Shown here: in pieces, positions 1-7,021 of the stretch
Position numbering within the stretch: the stretch's first letter is position 1
Layout: every line of letters begins with the position of its first letter
Assembly (NCBI GenBank): GCA_003152255.1
Contig: PLZT01000689.1
Span: 1 to 16,993 of the forward strand
Source: Methylocystaceae bacterium
Lineage (GTDB): Bacteria > Pseudomonadota > Alphaproteobacteria > Rhizobiales > Beijerinckiaceae
Reading direction: 5' to 3'
DNA length: 16,993 nt
Program-made: the position numbers and the translations under genes
The notes under the pieces: generated by a model
What the model was told of the DNA's origin: nothing
The model's input: only the letters and a program-made list of their open reading frames with translations
The model's database searches: none

Positions 1-204
1 GTTACTCTGGTTTGAACCCTGCCGATGCCGCCGCCGTCGTCGAAAGATTCGCTGCGCACCTTCGCTTGGGTGATGTTGCTTCCCGGCGTTTGCGCCCTCG
101 CGAAAAAACAGATCGACGACTTCGTCTGAAATTCGATCACAGACCTTGTCGGGGTGTCCCTCGGACACGGACTCGCTCGTGAACAGGTAGTCTCCGCGCG
201 CCAT
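1..204 (-). pseudogene. metK: metK 5' fragment (methionine adenosyltransferase N-terminus), cut by the window edge
   Basis: Reading from the ATG at 204, codons 1 to about 40 give a textbook S-adenosylmethionine synthetase N-terminus, including [16 protein letters not shown] and the following RISDEVVD. This segment carries the ATP-binding His of the GHPDK motif. MetK makes S-adenosylmethionine from methionine and ATP in the cytoplasm. After about residue 41 the frame stays open to the edge but turns into Arg- and Gln-rich sequence. The next expected MetK block (VRVACETL..TNRVV type) is absent in all three frames of this strand. An AGAGGAA ribosome-binding site precedes the ATG. I read it as a truncated or rearranged metK copy. 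A frameshift or assembly join near position 80 is the alternative. What lies beyond position 1 is unknown. Confidence 0.6.
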
Positions 205-233
205 TTGCTTTCCTCTTGTGCTTGCGCCTCTCT

Positions 234-262
234 GTCTATCGAATAAATCAACTATTGGTCAA
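234..262 (-). promoter_or_regulatory. Candidate sigma70 promoter for the metK fragment
   Basis: On the minus strand TTGACC (257-262) is followed after exactly 17 bases by ATAGAC (234-239). This lies about 30 bases upstream of the metK-like ATG and in the gap after the porin stop codon. The -35 box is good and the -10 box is weak. No SAM-type riboswitch could be recognised in this short leader. Confidence 0.4.
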
Positions 263-303
263 GAACAATGCGCTGGCCGCCAACACGCAGAAACGCGCGG
301 GCT

Positions 304-2328
304 TTAGAATTGAACGTGCAGCCGCGCGCCAATGACCGAGACCGGACCCCGCGCCGCGTTGTAGGCCGGGTTCGCAATAAATTGGTATCCGAGCGTCATC
401 GCCATTTGTTCGTTCAGCGTCAAGAGATAATAGCTCTCCAGAACCTCTTCGGCGCGGTAGGAAAGCGCTCCGTCGCCGATCTGTAGTCCAAGCCCCCCCG
501 CTTTCAGAAAGTCGCGGTAATTCTGGGAAAGACCGCCGACAATCCCGGCGAGGCCAATACGGTCGTCGGGGCGGCCCCAGCCTGCGCCTTTCAAAACGCC
601 GCCCAGAGCGAGACTCCTGTCGATGTCGGCGAATTGCATGACCTCGGTCTGACCATTTCGCCAGCTCGCGCGCGCGAACACTCCCAAATCATCGGTGGCT
701 TCATGCTCGATGTTGCCATAGAAGCCGAACTCCGACCGCGTCTTTCGCGTTGCCGCAATGTCGGGAGCGTTGGGGTCGAGGCTGCTGGAGCTCAGCACGG
801 GATTCGACAGAGTAGCTGCATAGCTTCCGCAATAACACTGATTGTCCCATGCCGCGAGCCTGAGCTTGGTCGCCCTGTCGTTCACGGAAAATCGCTCCTC
901 GAGCTCCAGAAGATATTGCCCGCGGGCGAAAACCCGCGTGTCGTAATTGTTGCTGTTCGAAACGTCGGGGGTCAGAAAGTATCCTGTGCGGATCGCCCAG
1001 TCCTTTTGGTTCAGCTCGACAACGCTTCCCCATGAATATCCCTTCTGATCCCCCGCGTAATCGAACGCGCCCGCGTCGACGAGGGCATAATTCATGAAGC
1101 TCGTTCTGGCGTCGTGCGCATAGGTGTTATTGTCGAAAATGTCAGGGATCGAGAGCTTGCCGAAAGTGAAGGTGATCCTCGAGACGTCCACTTTGGAGGC
1201 GACTTGGTTGGGCCCGTCCGCGAGATCCTCCTGCTCGCCGCCAAGGCCGAAGACATGGCGCAGGAACAGCCGCGCGGTGTAATAGTGGGGATAGTAAAAG
1301 CCCGCCTTCTGCGCCTCATTGTTGGGGAAGGCGCCGACGCCGTGGGTTCCGCTAAGCCCGAAGCCCTGGAAGGGTTCCGGATTGAAGTAAAACTCCGTTC
1401 CATCGACGAGCTTCAGCCCCAGATATCCGGTCATGCTCAAAGTGTCTCGCAGCTGGGCGCCGTTAGAGAGGCTGTTGGCGCCGCTGTAGTCCGCATGGAA
1501 GGGGAGGCTGTTCATTCCGATGAGGGTCGACTGACCATGGATGCTCCAGGCCTCGACCAAAGAGGAATCTTCTCGTTTACGCTCGCTCTCCGGCTTGGTC
1601 TCCGCGCCGAATTGGTAGACGAGGCCCGCATGCGCGGTGAACAGCGACAGGTTCGAATTGAAATTGGTCATCGCTGTCGGAAAATAGATTCCCTTGCCGG
1701 CGAAGCGATAGAATCCGGCTTCCAGCTGAGCCGTCCAGTTCGCCGTCACCGGAAATCCTAAGCCGCCGCCGGCGGTCCACCCCGCGCGCCAGACGTATCC
1801 GAGATCGACGTCGCCGACGCCGTCCGTGCTGACCATGTGGTCCCGATCAAAGGCAAAGCCTCCCGTAGCATAGAACAACCAGTCGCGGTAAACATAGCCC
1901 ACCCTGCCTTTGACCGTGCCGAAGAGCTGAACCTCGTCATTGACGACGGAGCCGCCCACGCTCGGATAGAAGAGCGGCAGGTTGCTGTTCATTCTGTTGG
2001 GAAACTGCACGCCTGATTGCAGGCCGAGGACCATCCCAGAGGGGAGGACGTAATCGTAGCCCAGCTGCAGCCCGCCCGTTACGGGGCCGAATTGACCGTC
2101 TTGTCCGTAAAGCGCGACCCGGCCCGAAGCCGGCCAGGCGAAAGGCCATGCGCTGTATGACGATTTGCCGACGCCATAGCCGACGATCGAGCCCGCATAA
2201 AAGCCGCCCCACGGCGAGCCAACGTTCGCGTCATCGGAGGAGCTTCGGGTGTCGCTCGCGCGCGCGTTGGCGGCACAAACCACGAGAACAACCGCCAAAA
2301 CGAGCGACCTTTTCCAACGATCGTCCAT
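304..2328 (-). CDS. Two-barrel outer-membrane protein: Omp25-like barrel fused to OprB-type carbohydrate porin
   Basis: This is a 674-aa exported protein. Residues 1 to about 24 form a signal peptide ending in an AxA cleavage site. Residues about 38-240 look like the small beta-barrel outer-membrane proteins of Hyphomicrobiales, starting PWGGFYAG and ending in a YQF strand. A charged linker (about 241-258) leads into an OprB-family porin domain to residue 674. That domain has the family's FTFGKLSIPDIFDNN block and a DYAGDQKGYSWG stretch. The protein ends in Phe, as expected for the BAM insertion signal. OprB porins pass sugars and other small solutes through the outer membrane; the actual substrate is unknown. 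Typical OprB porins are about 400-480 aa, so the N-terminal barrel is an addition. A GGGG ribosome-binding site sits 6 bases before the ATG. Only 29 bases separate it from the upstream EcsC-family gene, so co-transcription is likely. Confidence 0.88.
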   Translation of the reverse strand: MDDRWKRSLVLAVVLVVCAANARASDTRSSSDDANVGSPWGGFYAGSIVGYGVGKSSYSAWPFAWPASGRVALYGQDGQFGPVTGGLQLGYDYVLPSGMVLGLQSGVQFPNRMNSNLPLFYPSVGGSVVNDEVQLFGTVKGRVGYVYRDWLFYATGGFAFDRDHMVSTDGVGDVDLGYVWRAGWTAGGGLGFPVTANWTAQLEAGFYRFAGKGIYFPTAMTNFNSNLSLFTAHAGLVYQFGAETKPESERKREDSSLVEAWSIHGQSTLIGMNSLPFHADYSGANSLSNGAQLRDTLSMTGYLGLKLVDGTEFYFNPEPFQGFGLSGTHGVGAFPNNEAQKAGFYYPHYYTARLFLRHVFGLGGEQEDLADGPNQVASKVDVSRITFTFGKLSIPDIFDNNTYAHDARTSFMNYALVDAGAFDYAGDQKGYSWGSVVELNQKDWAIRTGYFLTPDVSNSNNYDTRVFARGQYLLELEERFSVNDRATKLRLAAWDNQCYCGSYAATLSNPVLSSSSLDPNAPDIAATRKTRSEFGFYGNIEHEATDDLGVFARASWRNGQTEVMQFADIDRSLALGGVLKGAGWGRPDDRIGLAGIVGGLSQNYRDFLKAGGLGLQIGDGALSYRAEEVLESYYLLTLNEQMAMTLGYQFIANPAYNAARGPVSVIGARLHVQF

Positions 2329-2357
2329 GACGGGCCCCTACGCGCGCTGAATCCGCG

Positions 2358-3170
2358 TCAAGCGTATGCGCGCTGACCGATCGGCTTGAAAATGGTCCGG
2401 GCCGTCGCGCCGATCGCGAGCGTCACGCTCGCATCCATCGCGGCGCCGACAATTCCGCCGATCACGGGAGCGGCCTGGACGGCGCATTTGCGCGCGCCGT
2501 AGCGCAGGAGCAAGTGCCGACCGAGCGTGGCGTTGAATTTCTGCGCGGTGATCCGCGTCCCATGGGCCAGCACGCGGGCGCTGATCCTTTTCCCGACGCT
2601 GAAGCCGAGCTCCTGGACCAGCGCGGCCGCGCTCGATCCGGTTAGGCAAATGAAGACCAGCGTCTTCACCTTGGGATCGGTTAGGGCGTAGCCGCGCAAG
2701 TGGGCGATCGCCGCGATCATCCTGACCTGAAGAACAATGACCGAACTGAGGTTCAGCGGCGCCGCGACCGGCGCGCTCAGAATGCCGCCGCATCCGGTCA
2801 TGAACCCGACGATCGCGGCGTAGCGCGTATGCGCGCGAATGAGATCGCCTATGCTCTGTTCGCGATCACCCGCCCATTTGAGACGGTAGCTCTCCGCCAG
2901 CTCGACCGATCCAGAAGTCACGTTGTCATAGATCCACTCCAGCGCGACCGCGAGCATCCCGACCGACTTCCCTGCGGGAGCCTCCGTGCTTGATAACTTT
3001 GTCGCGGCGCTCTCGCTGGAGGGCGCCGAGCTCGCGCCGCGCCAGCGGCGGCGCGACGCGGGGCCGAGTTCGTCGTCACGCCGCGGCGGTGGGCAGGCTC
3101 TTGCGCCCACCCGCCTCGGACTCGCCCCGTCGGCGCTCTCGAGTGTTCTAGCTGACGTGCCCGCCTGCAT
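2358..3170 (-). CDS. EcsC-family protein
   Basis: From residue about 72 to the end the 270-aa product matches the EcsC family: a helical N-part (EWIYDNVTSG), a DLIRAHTRYA segment, then Gly/Ala-rich hydrophobic helices. The family takes its name from the third gene of the Bacillus ecs ABC-transporter locus and its molecular function is not settled. I chose the ATG at 3170 because GGAGG lies 6 bases upstream, inside the end of the preceding gene. This gives a 23-base overlap and suggests translational coupling. The frame is open further up to 3290 but without support. The first 71 residues are low-complexity, rich in Arg, Pro, Ser and Ala, and not part of the family domain. An internal ATG at 2957, right at the domain start, is the alternative if the extension is not translated. 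Confidence 0.75.
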   Translation of the reverse strand: MQAGTSARTLESADGASPRRVGARACPPPRRDDELGPASRRRWRGASSAPSSESAATKLSSTEAPAGKSVGMLAVALEWIYDNVTSGSVELAESYRLKWAGDREQSIGDLIRAHTRYAAIVGFMTGCGGILSAPVAAPLNLSSVIVLQVRMIAAIAHLRGYALTDPKVKTLVFICLTGSSAAALVQELGFSVGKRISARVLAHGTRITAQKFNATLGRHLLLRYGARKCAVQAAPVIGGIVGAAMDASVTLAIGATARTIFKPIGQRAYA

Positions 3171-3525
3171 TTTCAGCCTCCGCGGGCTTCTCGATGTAGG
3201 TGCGGCGCTTCGCCCGCCGCGCCTCGGCTTTGGCGACCGCCGAGTCGAAGCCGGCCTCGGCCCCGTCTTCCAGGCCGCGCCGAACCACATTGTTCTCAGG
3301 CAGCAGCTCGACGAGGAAGACGGCCGCGAACACGACGCCGAAAGAGACGCCGTAAGCGGTGTGGTAGACTCCCGAATGCGCCGTCTGCTTCACCTTCCGC
3401 GCCGCGATCTTCGCCGAAGTCCGTGCGTTGGAAGTTGCGTCTCCGAGAGATCCCGCGGCTGTCTCCAGCGCGTCTCCCAGGCTCGAGAGCGGATCCGAAT
3501 GTACCGTTGCTTGCTTCGTACTCAT
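3148..3525 (-). CDS. Small membrane protein with one transmembrane helix (unknown family)
   Basis: This is a 125-aa product. The ATG at 3525 is preceded by a perfect AGGAGG with 6-base spacing, so an in-frame TTG two codons upstream is not needed. Residues about 1-50 are polar and Ala/Ser-rich, probably helical. Residues about 55-75 form a single hydrophobic segment (YGVSFGVVFAAVFLVELLP). The C-terminus is strongly basic (EARRAKRRTYIEK). I do not recognise a named family; it resembles small hypothetical membrane proteins seen in proteobacteria. Its 3' end overlaps the EcsC-family gene by 23 bases, and the APC permease ends 42 bases upstream. It is therefore probably the second gene of a four-gene unit, and may act with the EcsC-family protein at the inner membrane. 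Confidence 0.8.
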   Translation of the reverse strand: MSTKQATVHSDPLSSLGDALETAAGSLGDATSNARTSAKIAARKVKQTAHSGVYHTAYGVSFGVVFAAVFLVELLPENNVVRRGLEDGAEAGFDSAVAKAEARRAKRRTYIEKPAEAENAGGHVS

Positions 3526-3567
3526 ATTCAACCTCCTGGTTAGATGGCTCCGCTCACGACAGTTGGT

Positions 3568-5100
3568 TCAGTCGTCGCGGATGTCATTTGCAAATGCTGG
3601 GGTCCTGTCCGCGCCAACGACGGCTAAGGCGTGGCGATCTTCGTTGGCTTTGGAGAGCGCCGGCAACTTCCGCGGATTGACGATCTTCAGCACGACGAGC
3701 CATAGGGCGCCTCCTGCCATGTAGGCGACGAAAACCCACACGAGCAGATTGTTCGGGAACTTCGGCGGCGGGAACCGCTCGCTTCCCGGCACGCCCACGA
3801 CCCCGAGAAACGGCAGGATCATGAAGCTGACCGCGAGCACGGAAACCAGCAGAGCGCGCTTGTCGAGCTGCTTGAGCTTGCGGAGATAGGCGGGGGCGGC
3901 CAGGGAGACGAGGATGTAAGCCGAAAGAAAGCCGAAGCTGCAGAGCGTTCCGAAATAGCCCTGGCTCTCGAACGGCGTCGCCCCCAGCAGATAGGCCGCG
4001 GTCGCGACAACAAACGTCATCGCCGCGGCGAAAGCGGCCGCGATGTAAGGCGTCTCGTTCTTCTCATGCGCCGCCCCGAGCGCTTCGTGCATGAGGCCGT
4101 GGCGCGCCATCGCATAGACGATTCGCGCCGTCGAATTGATCGACGCGAGCGTGCATGAAAAGAAGCTCAGAAGGATGCCGACGTTGATGAAGGCGCCGAG
4201 CCGCGGCCAGCCCAACTCCGTCGCCAGATAGAAGAGCGGCGATTCGGACTTGTCCAGATCGGCCGAGAGGCCCTTGAAACCGAGGACCACGACATAGGCC
4301 ATGAAGATGAAGACTAGTCCCGAGATGAAGACGCTGTGGAGGACCGATCTCGGTATCGAGCACAAGGGGTCCTTCGCCTCCTCCCCGAGCGAGGTCGAGC
4401 TCTCGAACCCCGAGAAGCCGAAGACCACCAGCACGACGCCCGTCAGCACGCCGCCGGGAGAAGCGCCTTCGAGTCGCGCCTGCCCCGTGTCCCAATGAAA
4501 TCCGCTGTGGCGCCAGATGATGAATCCGAGCGCGAGGATGGACGCGAGCGCGGCTCCCTCGAAGAGCAGCATGGTTCGGGCCGAAAGCTGCGCTTCCTTG
4601 TAGGCGAAGAGGAGCGCGCCGCCGGCCCCCAGCGCGTAGAGCAGCAACATTGGCGGGTGGACGTCGAACTGACCGAGAAATTCGCTTAAGATCACGCTGA
4701 AGCCGCAGAGCGTCGACATCCCCGTCAGCATGTAGCCGAAGAGCAGCGCCCAACCGCCGAGCACACCGGTTGTCGGCCCCAATCCCTTGACGATGAAACT
4801 ATATAGGGAGCCGGCCGAGGCCGAGCGGCGCGAAAACTGGTTGATGTTGTAGCTGACGAGGACGAGCCCGAGCATTCCGATAAGGAAGCTGAGCCATGTC
4901 CCATTGCCGGCCGATGCGAAGATCAGCCCCAGGATCGCGGCGGGCACCGTGGAGGGGGCGATGACCGAGACGGACTGCGCGAGTACCTCGACATAGGAAA
5001 GGCAATCGGACCGGAGCCGAAAGTCTCGAACGGAAGCCGCTGCGAGAGGCGCGTTTGCCGTCACTGTCGCTTCCTTCAGCGCCTGTCCATCCGCGTCCAC
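3568..5100 (-). CDS. APC-superfamily amino-acid/polyamine permease
   Basis: This is a 510-aa inner-membrane transporter with about twelve hydrophobic segments and a cytoplasmic N-terminus of about 35 residues. Family landmarks are SAGSLYSFIVKGLGP (about 95-109), the substrate-region segment FGFSGFESSTSLGEEA (about 227-242) followed by IPRSV, and an N-terminal helix with SVIAPSTVPAA. Such proteins import amino acids or amines by cation symport or exchange; the substrate cannot be read from sequence. The start is GTG, with AGAGGAA about 10-16 bases upstream, and there is no nearby in-frame ATG. A good sigma70-like promoter lies 73-101 bases upstream. It appears to lead a unit that continues into the small membrane protein, the EcsC-family gene and the two-barrel porin, since no terminator-like hairpin is visible between them. 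Confidence 0.88.
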   Translation of the reverse strand: MDADGQALKEATVTANAPLAAASVRDFRLRSDCLSYVEVLAQSVSVIAPSTVPAAILGLIFASAGNGTWLSFLIGMLGLVLVSYNINQFSRRSASAGSLYSFIVKGLGPTTGVLGGWALLFGYMLTGMSTLCGFSVILSEFLGQFDVHPPMLLLYALGAGGALLFAYKEAQLSARTMLLFEGAALASILALGFIIWRHSGFHWDTGQARLEGASPGGVLTGVVLVVFGFSGFESSTSLGEEAKDPLCSIPRSVLHSVFISGLVFIFMAYVVVLGFKGLSADLDKSESPLFYLATELGWPRLGAFINVGILLSFFSCTLASINSTARIVYAMARHGLMHEALGAAHEKNETPYIAAAFAAAMTFVVATAAYLLGATPFESQGYFGTLCSFGFLSAYILVSLAAPAYLRKLKQLDKRALLVSVLAVSFMILPFLGVVGVPGSERFPPPKFPNNLLVWVFVAYMAGGALWLVVLKIVNPRKLPALSKANEDRHALAVVGADRTPAFANDIRDD

Positions 5101-5132
5101 TTATCGGGAGTTCCTCTGCGTAGCCCCGGAGA

Positions 5133-5160
5133 TTGACATGTCCGGCGAGCCATTTATCCT
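5133..5160 (+). promoter_or_regulatory. Sigma70-like promoter for the ExoD-family unit, overlapping the opposing promoter
   Basis: TTGACA (5133-5138, consensus) is followed after 16 bases by TATCCT (5155-5160, 4 of 6). Expected transcription start is near 5167, about 39 bases before the ExoD-family ATG. It occupies the same DNA as the minus-strand promoter at 5173-5201. Confidence 0.5.
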
Positions 5161-5172
5161 CTTAATCTATTC

Positions 5173-5201
5173 ATTCTATCGACCAAGACAGGATGTGTCA
5201 A
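5173..5201 (-). promoter_or_regulatory. Strong sigma70-like promoter for the APC permease unit
   Basis: On the minus strand TTGACA (5196-5201, consensus) and TAGAAT (5173-5178, 5 of 6) are separated by exactly 17 bases. The expected start near 5166 leaves a leader of about 65 bases. The -35 box ends only 4 bases before the ATG of the divergent ExoD-family gene. Confidence 0.65.
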
Positions 5202-5205
5202 ACAA

Positions 5206-6219
5206 ATGACAGCCAGATGTCGCTACGATGAAGGCGCGATCTTCAGCTTCCCCAAGGTTTGCGCATCACAGCGAAGCCCCAGACGCCGGCGCGATATGCT
5301 GCTTCAGGCGGCGCGCCACGCCCATGACGTCCGTCAAGCCGTCGCGCCCGGGAGCGAGCTCAGCGCGCCCGAGCGGCCCTCCCAGCGGCTTCGGCGGATC
5401 CTGACATCGAACCCCCGGGCCCGTCATTTCTCCGTCCGACGGATCATCGCGGCGCTCGGCGACAGCCCGCGGAGTTCGACGCTCGCCCTTTTTTCGGCGG
5501 CCGGCGTCTTCGACGCTCCGGATGTCGGACATCTCTCGGGCGTCATGACCGGCGCGCTCGGCGCGCAGCTCGCCTTTCGGCGGCGGGAGGTCGCGCTTCC
5601 GCGCGCGGTGCTGAAGCGAAAAATTCCTAGAAGCTCTCTTGCCGCTTTGATCGGCGCCGTCGCCAATCTGCTCGAGAGCGCGGAGGCGCTCGTCCAGCCG
5701 AGATGGGACTGGGTGTTTCATCCCGGAATGGGCGTCGCGCTCGGTCTTCTGTTGTTTCTGCTCGGGGTCGCCAGTATGATCCCGTTCCTGGGATTGACAG
5801 CGCACCATGCCGCCTCGGTGTTCCTGATGTCGATCGGTCTGGCGGAGCGGGACGGCTTGACGGTCATGATTGGGGCCGTCGCCGGAATCGCCTCTCTCGC
5901 GGTGGCGGTCGCGACCGCGATGTCGGGCAAGCAGATATGGGCGACGACCAAGAGGTGGCTCGTCCATTGCTTCAAGCGCCTGCGTCTGCACGCCGCCGCC
6001 TGGCTTCTGGATCGGATCGAGAAAGGCCTCGGCGAGTTGCTTCGCATCGGCTGGAGCAATCTGCTATTGCTGTTCGTGGCCGGCTTCGCGGGGCGCTTCG
6101 ATGCGTCCGCCCGGTCGGGCGCGAATGGGGTGTATTCTCTTAAAGCGCGCGCGAGGCGTATCCGACTGGCCGAATCGCAACGGTTAATGGAGTCGAAGAG
6201 GCGAAGCGATGGAGCTTGA
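5206..6219 (+). CDS. ExoD-family membrane protein (exopolysaccharide synthesis-related)
   Basis: This is a 337-aa product with an ExoD-like domain at about residues 75-240: a helical start (IIAALGDSP), a basic middle, then two hydrophobic segments (about 174-197 and 217-239). These flank the MGVALGLLLFLLGVASMIPF and IGLAERDGL blocks typical of the family. ExoD was named from Sinorhizobium mutants with altered exopolysaccharide and alkali sensitivity; its biochemical role is unknown. The first 70 residues are basic and unusual. The start at 5206 has only a weak AGGA about 12 bases upstream, so a later start (for example the ATG at 5296) is possible. The C-terminal 100 residues form a basic, amphipathic extension beyond the usual family end, with one more hydrophobic stretch (about 283-295). 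It overlaps the next gene by 11 bases. Confidence 0.78.
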   Translation: MTARCRYDEGAIFSFPKVCASQRSPRRRRDMLLQAARHAHDVRQAVAPGSELSAPERPSQRLRRILTSNPRARHFSVRRIIAALGDSPRSSTLALFSAAGVFDAPDVGHLSGVMTGALGAQLAFRRREVALPRAVLKRKIPRSSLAALIGAVANLLESAEALVQPRWDWVFHPGMGVALGLLLFLLGVASMIPFLGLTAHHAASVFLMSIGLAERDGLTVMIGAVAGIASLAVAVATAMSGKQIWATTKRWLVHCFKRLRLHAAAWLLDRIEKGLGELLRIGWSNLLLLFVAGFAGRFDASARSGANGVYSLKARARRIRLAESQRLMESKRRSDGA

Positions 6220-6604
6220 ACAGTTTTATGTCTACAACATCGTCAGCCCGCTGACGCCGGACAAGCGCACGATCATCGAGAAGCACATCGACGACAACGC
6301 GACGGCGTTCGGGCAAAACGTGACGCGAAGCTGGCACAAGGGCGAGGAAGAAGATTTTCTGCGCATATTCGTCGAGCCGGTTGTCATCGAAATCGTCTTT
6401 TTGAGCGAGAGAGTCGAGCTCTATGGGGCCGCGCCGACCTGGGCCCGCGTGCTCTTCACCACGGAGCGCAAGAAGCAGCTGACGGATCGAATCGAGGAGG
6501 TGCTGGTGGGCGCTGGCTTCGTAACCCCCGAGACCCTGGAGGCCCAGCGCCAGCCTAAACGGAAGTTGTTCGCCCGGGCGAGGGAAAGAAACTCCGCGCC
6601 TTGA
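6209..6604 (+). CDS. Conserved-looking hypothetical protein, translationally coupled to the ExoD-family gene
   Basis: This is a 131-aa soluble-looking product with no signal peptide or membrane helix. The ATG lies inside the end of the ExoD-family gene, with AGAGG about 7 bases upstream, which supports both start and coupling. Predicted layout by eye is beta (FYVYNIV), helix (KRTIIEKHIDDNATAFG), several strands (LRIFVEPVVIEIVF, ERVELYGA, ARVLF), then a helix (KKQLTDRIEEVL) and a basic tail. I do not recognise the family with confidence. The helix-sheet-helix order and the closing helix vaguely recall small polyhydroxyalkanoate-granule-associated proteins, but this is a weak impression. Its stop lies 15 bases from the stop of the convergent J-domain gene. 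Confidence 0.72.
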   Translation: MELEQFYVYNIVSPLTPDKRTIIEKHIDDNATAFGQNVTRSWHKGEEEDFLRIFVEPVVIEIVFLSERVELYGAAPTWARVLFTTERKKQLTDRIEEVLVGAGFVTPETLEAQRQPKRKLFARARERNSAP

Positions 6605-6619
6605 GCCACCTTCCGCTTC

Positions 6620-6994
6620 TCAGGATCGTTTCGACTTCCGAGACGCGACATAGGTGGAGACAACCAGCGTCACCGCCCATAGGGCCGCAGTGGTGGCCTT
6701 TTGAAGAATCTTGGAATGTTTTCCGGAAATAGTTTCCGGCTGGGGCTCGTCGAGCGACGCGTCGGCATGACGCGCCCCCGCCTTGTAGCGCGAGTCGAGC
6801 CATCTGATCATGCGGGCGTAGACTTCATTGATCTCCCGCGCCTTGTCGTTGTTTCCCCCTCGGTCCGGATGGTGCTCGCGGATCAGGTGATCGCGCTGAC
6901 GCCGCAACGCCGTCCGGGAGAATGCAAGATGCACGGGGAGGCCCAGAGACAGCGCGTCTCTCAGGAATTGGGCGCGCCCGTAACGTTTCTCCAA
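6620..6994 (-). CDS. Membrane-tethered J-domain (DnaJ-like) protein
   Basis: This is a 124-aa product with a J-domain core at about residues 25-68: a basic helix (RTALRRQRDHLIRE), the HPD motif at residues 42-44 followed by RGGNNDKA, then a helix (REINEVYARMIRWL). Helix I is poorly conserved. A polar linker with acidic and Pro residues (about 70-98) leads to one hydrophobic helix (about 102-117) and a basic tail (SRKSKRS), so the protein looks C-terminally membrane-anchored with the J-domain in the cytoplasm. HPD J-domains stimulate the ATPase of Hsp70/DnaK. The start is TTG, supported by GGAGGAGGG 8 bases upstream; no ATG fits. It follows the P-type ATPase by 27 bases and is probably in its operon, so it may bring DnaK to the pump or its partners. 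Confidence 0.82.
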   Translation of the reverse strand: MEKRYGRAQFLRDALSLGLPVHLAFSRTALRRQRDHLIREHHPDRGGNNDKAREINEVYARMIRWLDSRYKAGARHADASLDEPQPETISGKHSKILQKATTAALWAVTLVVSTYVASRKSKRS

Positions 6995-7021
6995 GGCTTG
7001 GACCCTCCTCCGGACAGCCGA

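Noticed and set aside
205..303. SAM-responsive riboswitch upstream of the metK fragment
   Set aside because: The leader is only about 30 bases from the candidate promoter and shows no SAM-II or SAM/SAH-like fold.
6605..6619. Bidirectional terminator between the convergent 131-aa and J-domain genes
   Set aside because: Only 15 bases separate the stops and no stem-loop with T-runs is visible there or just inside either gene.
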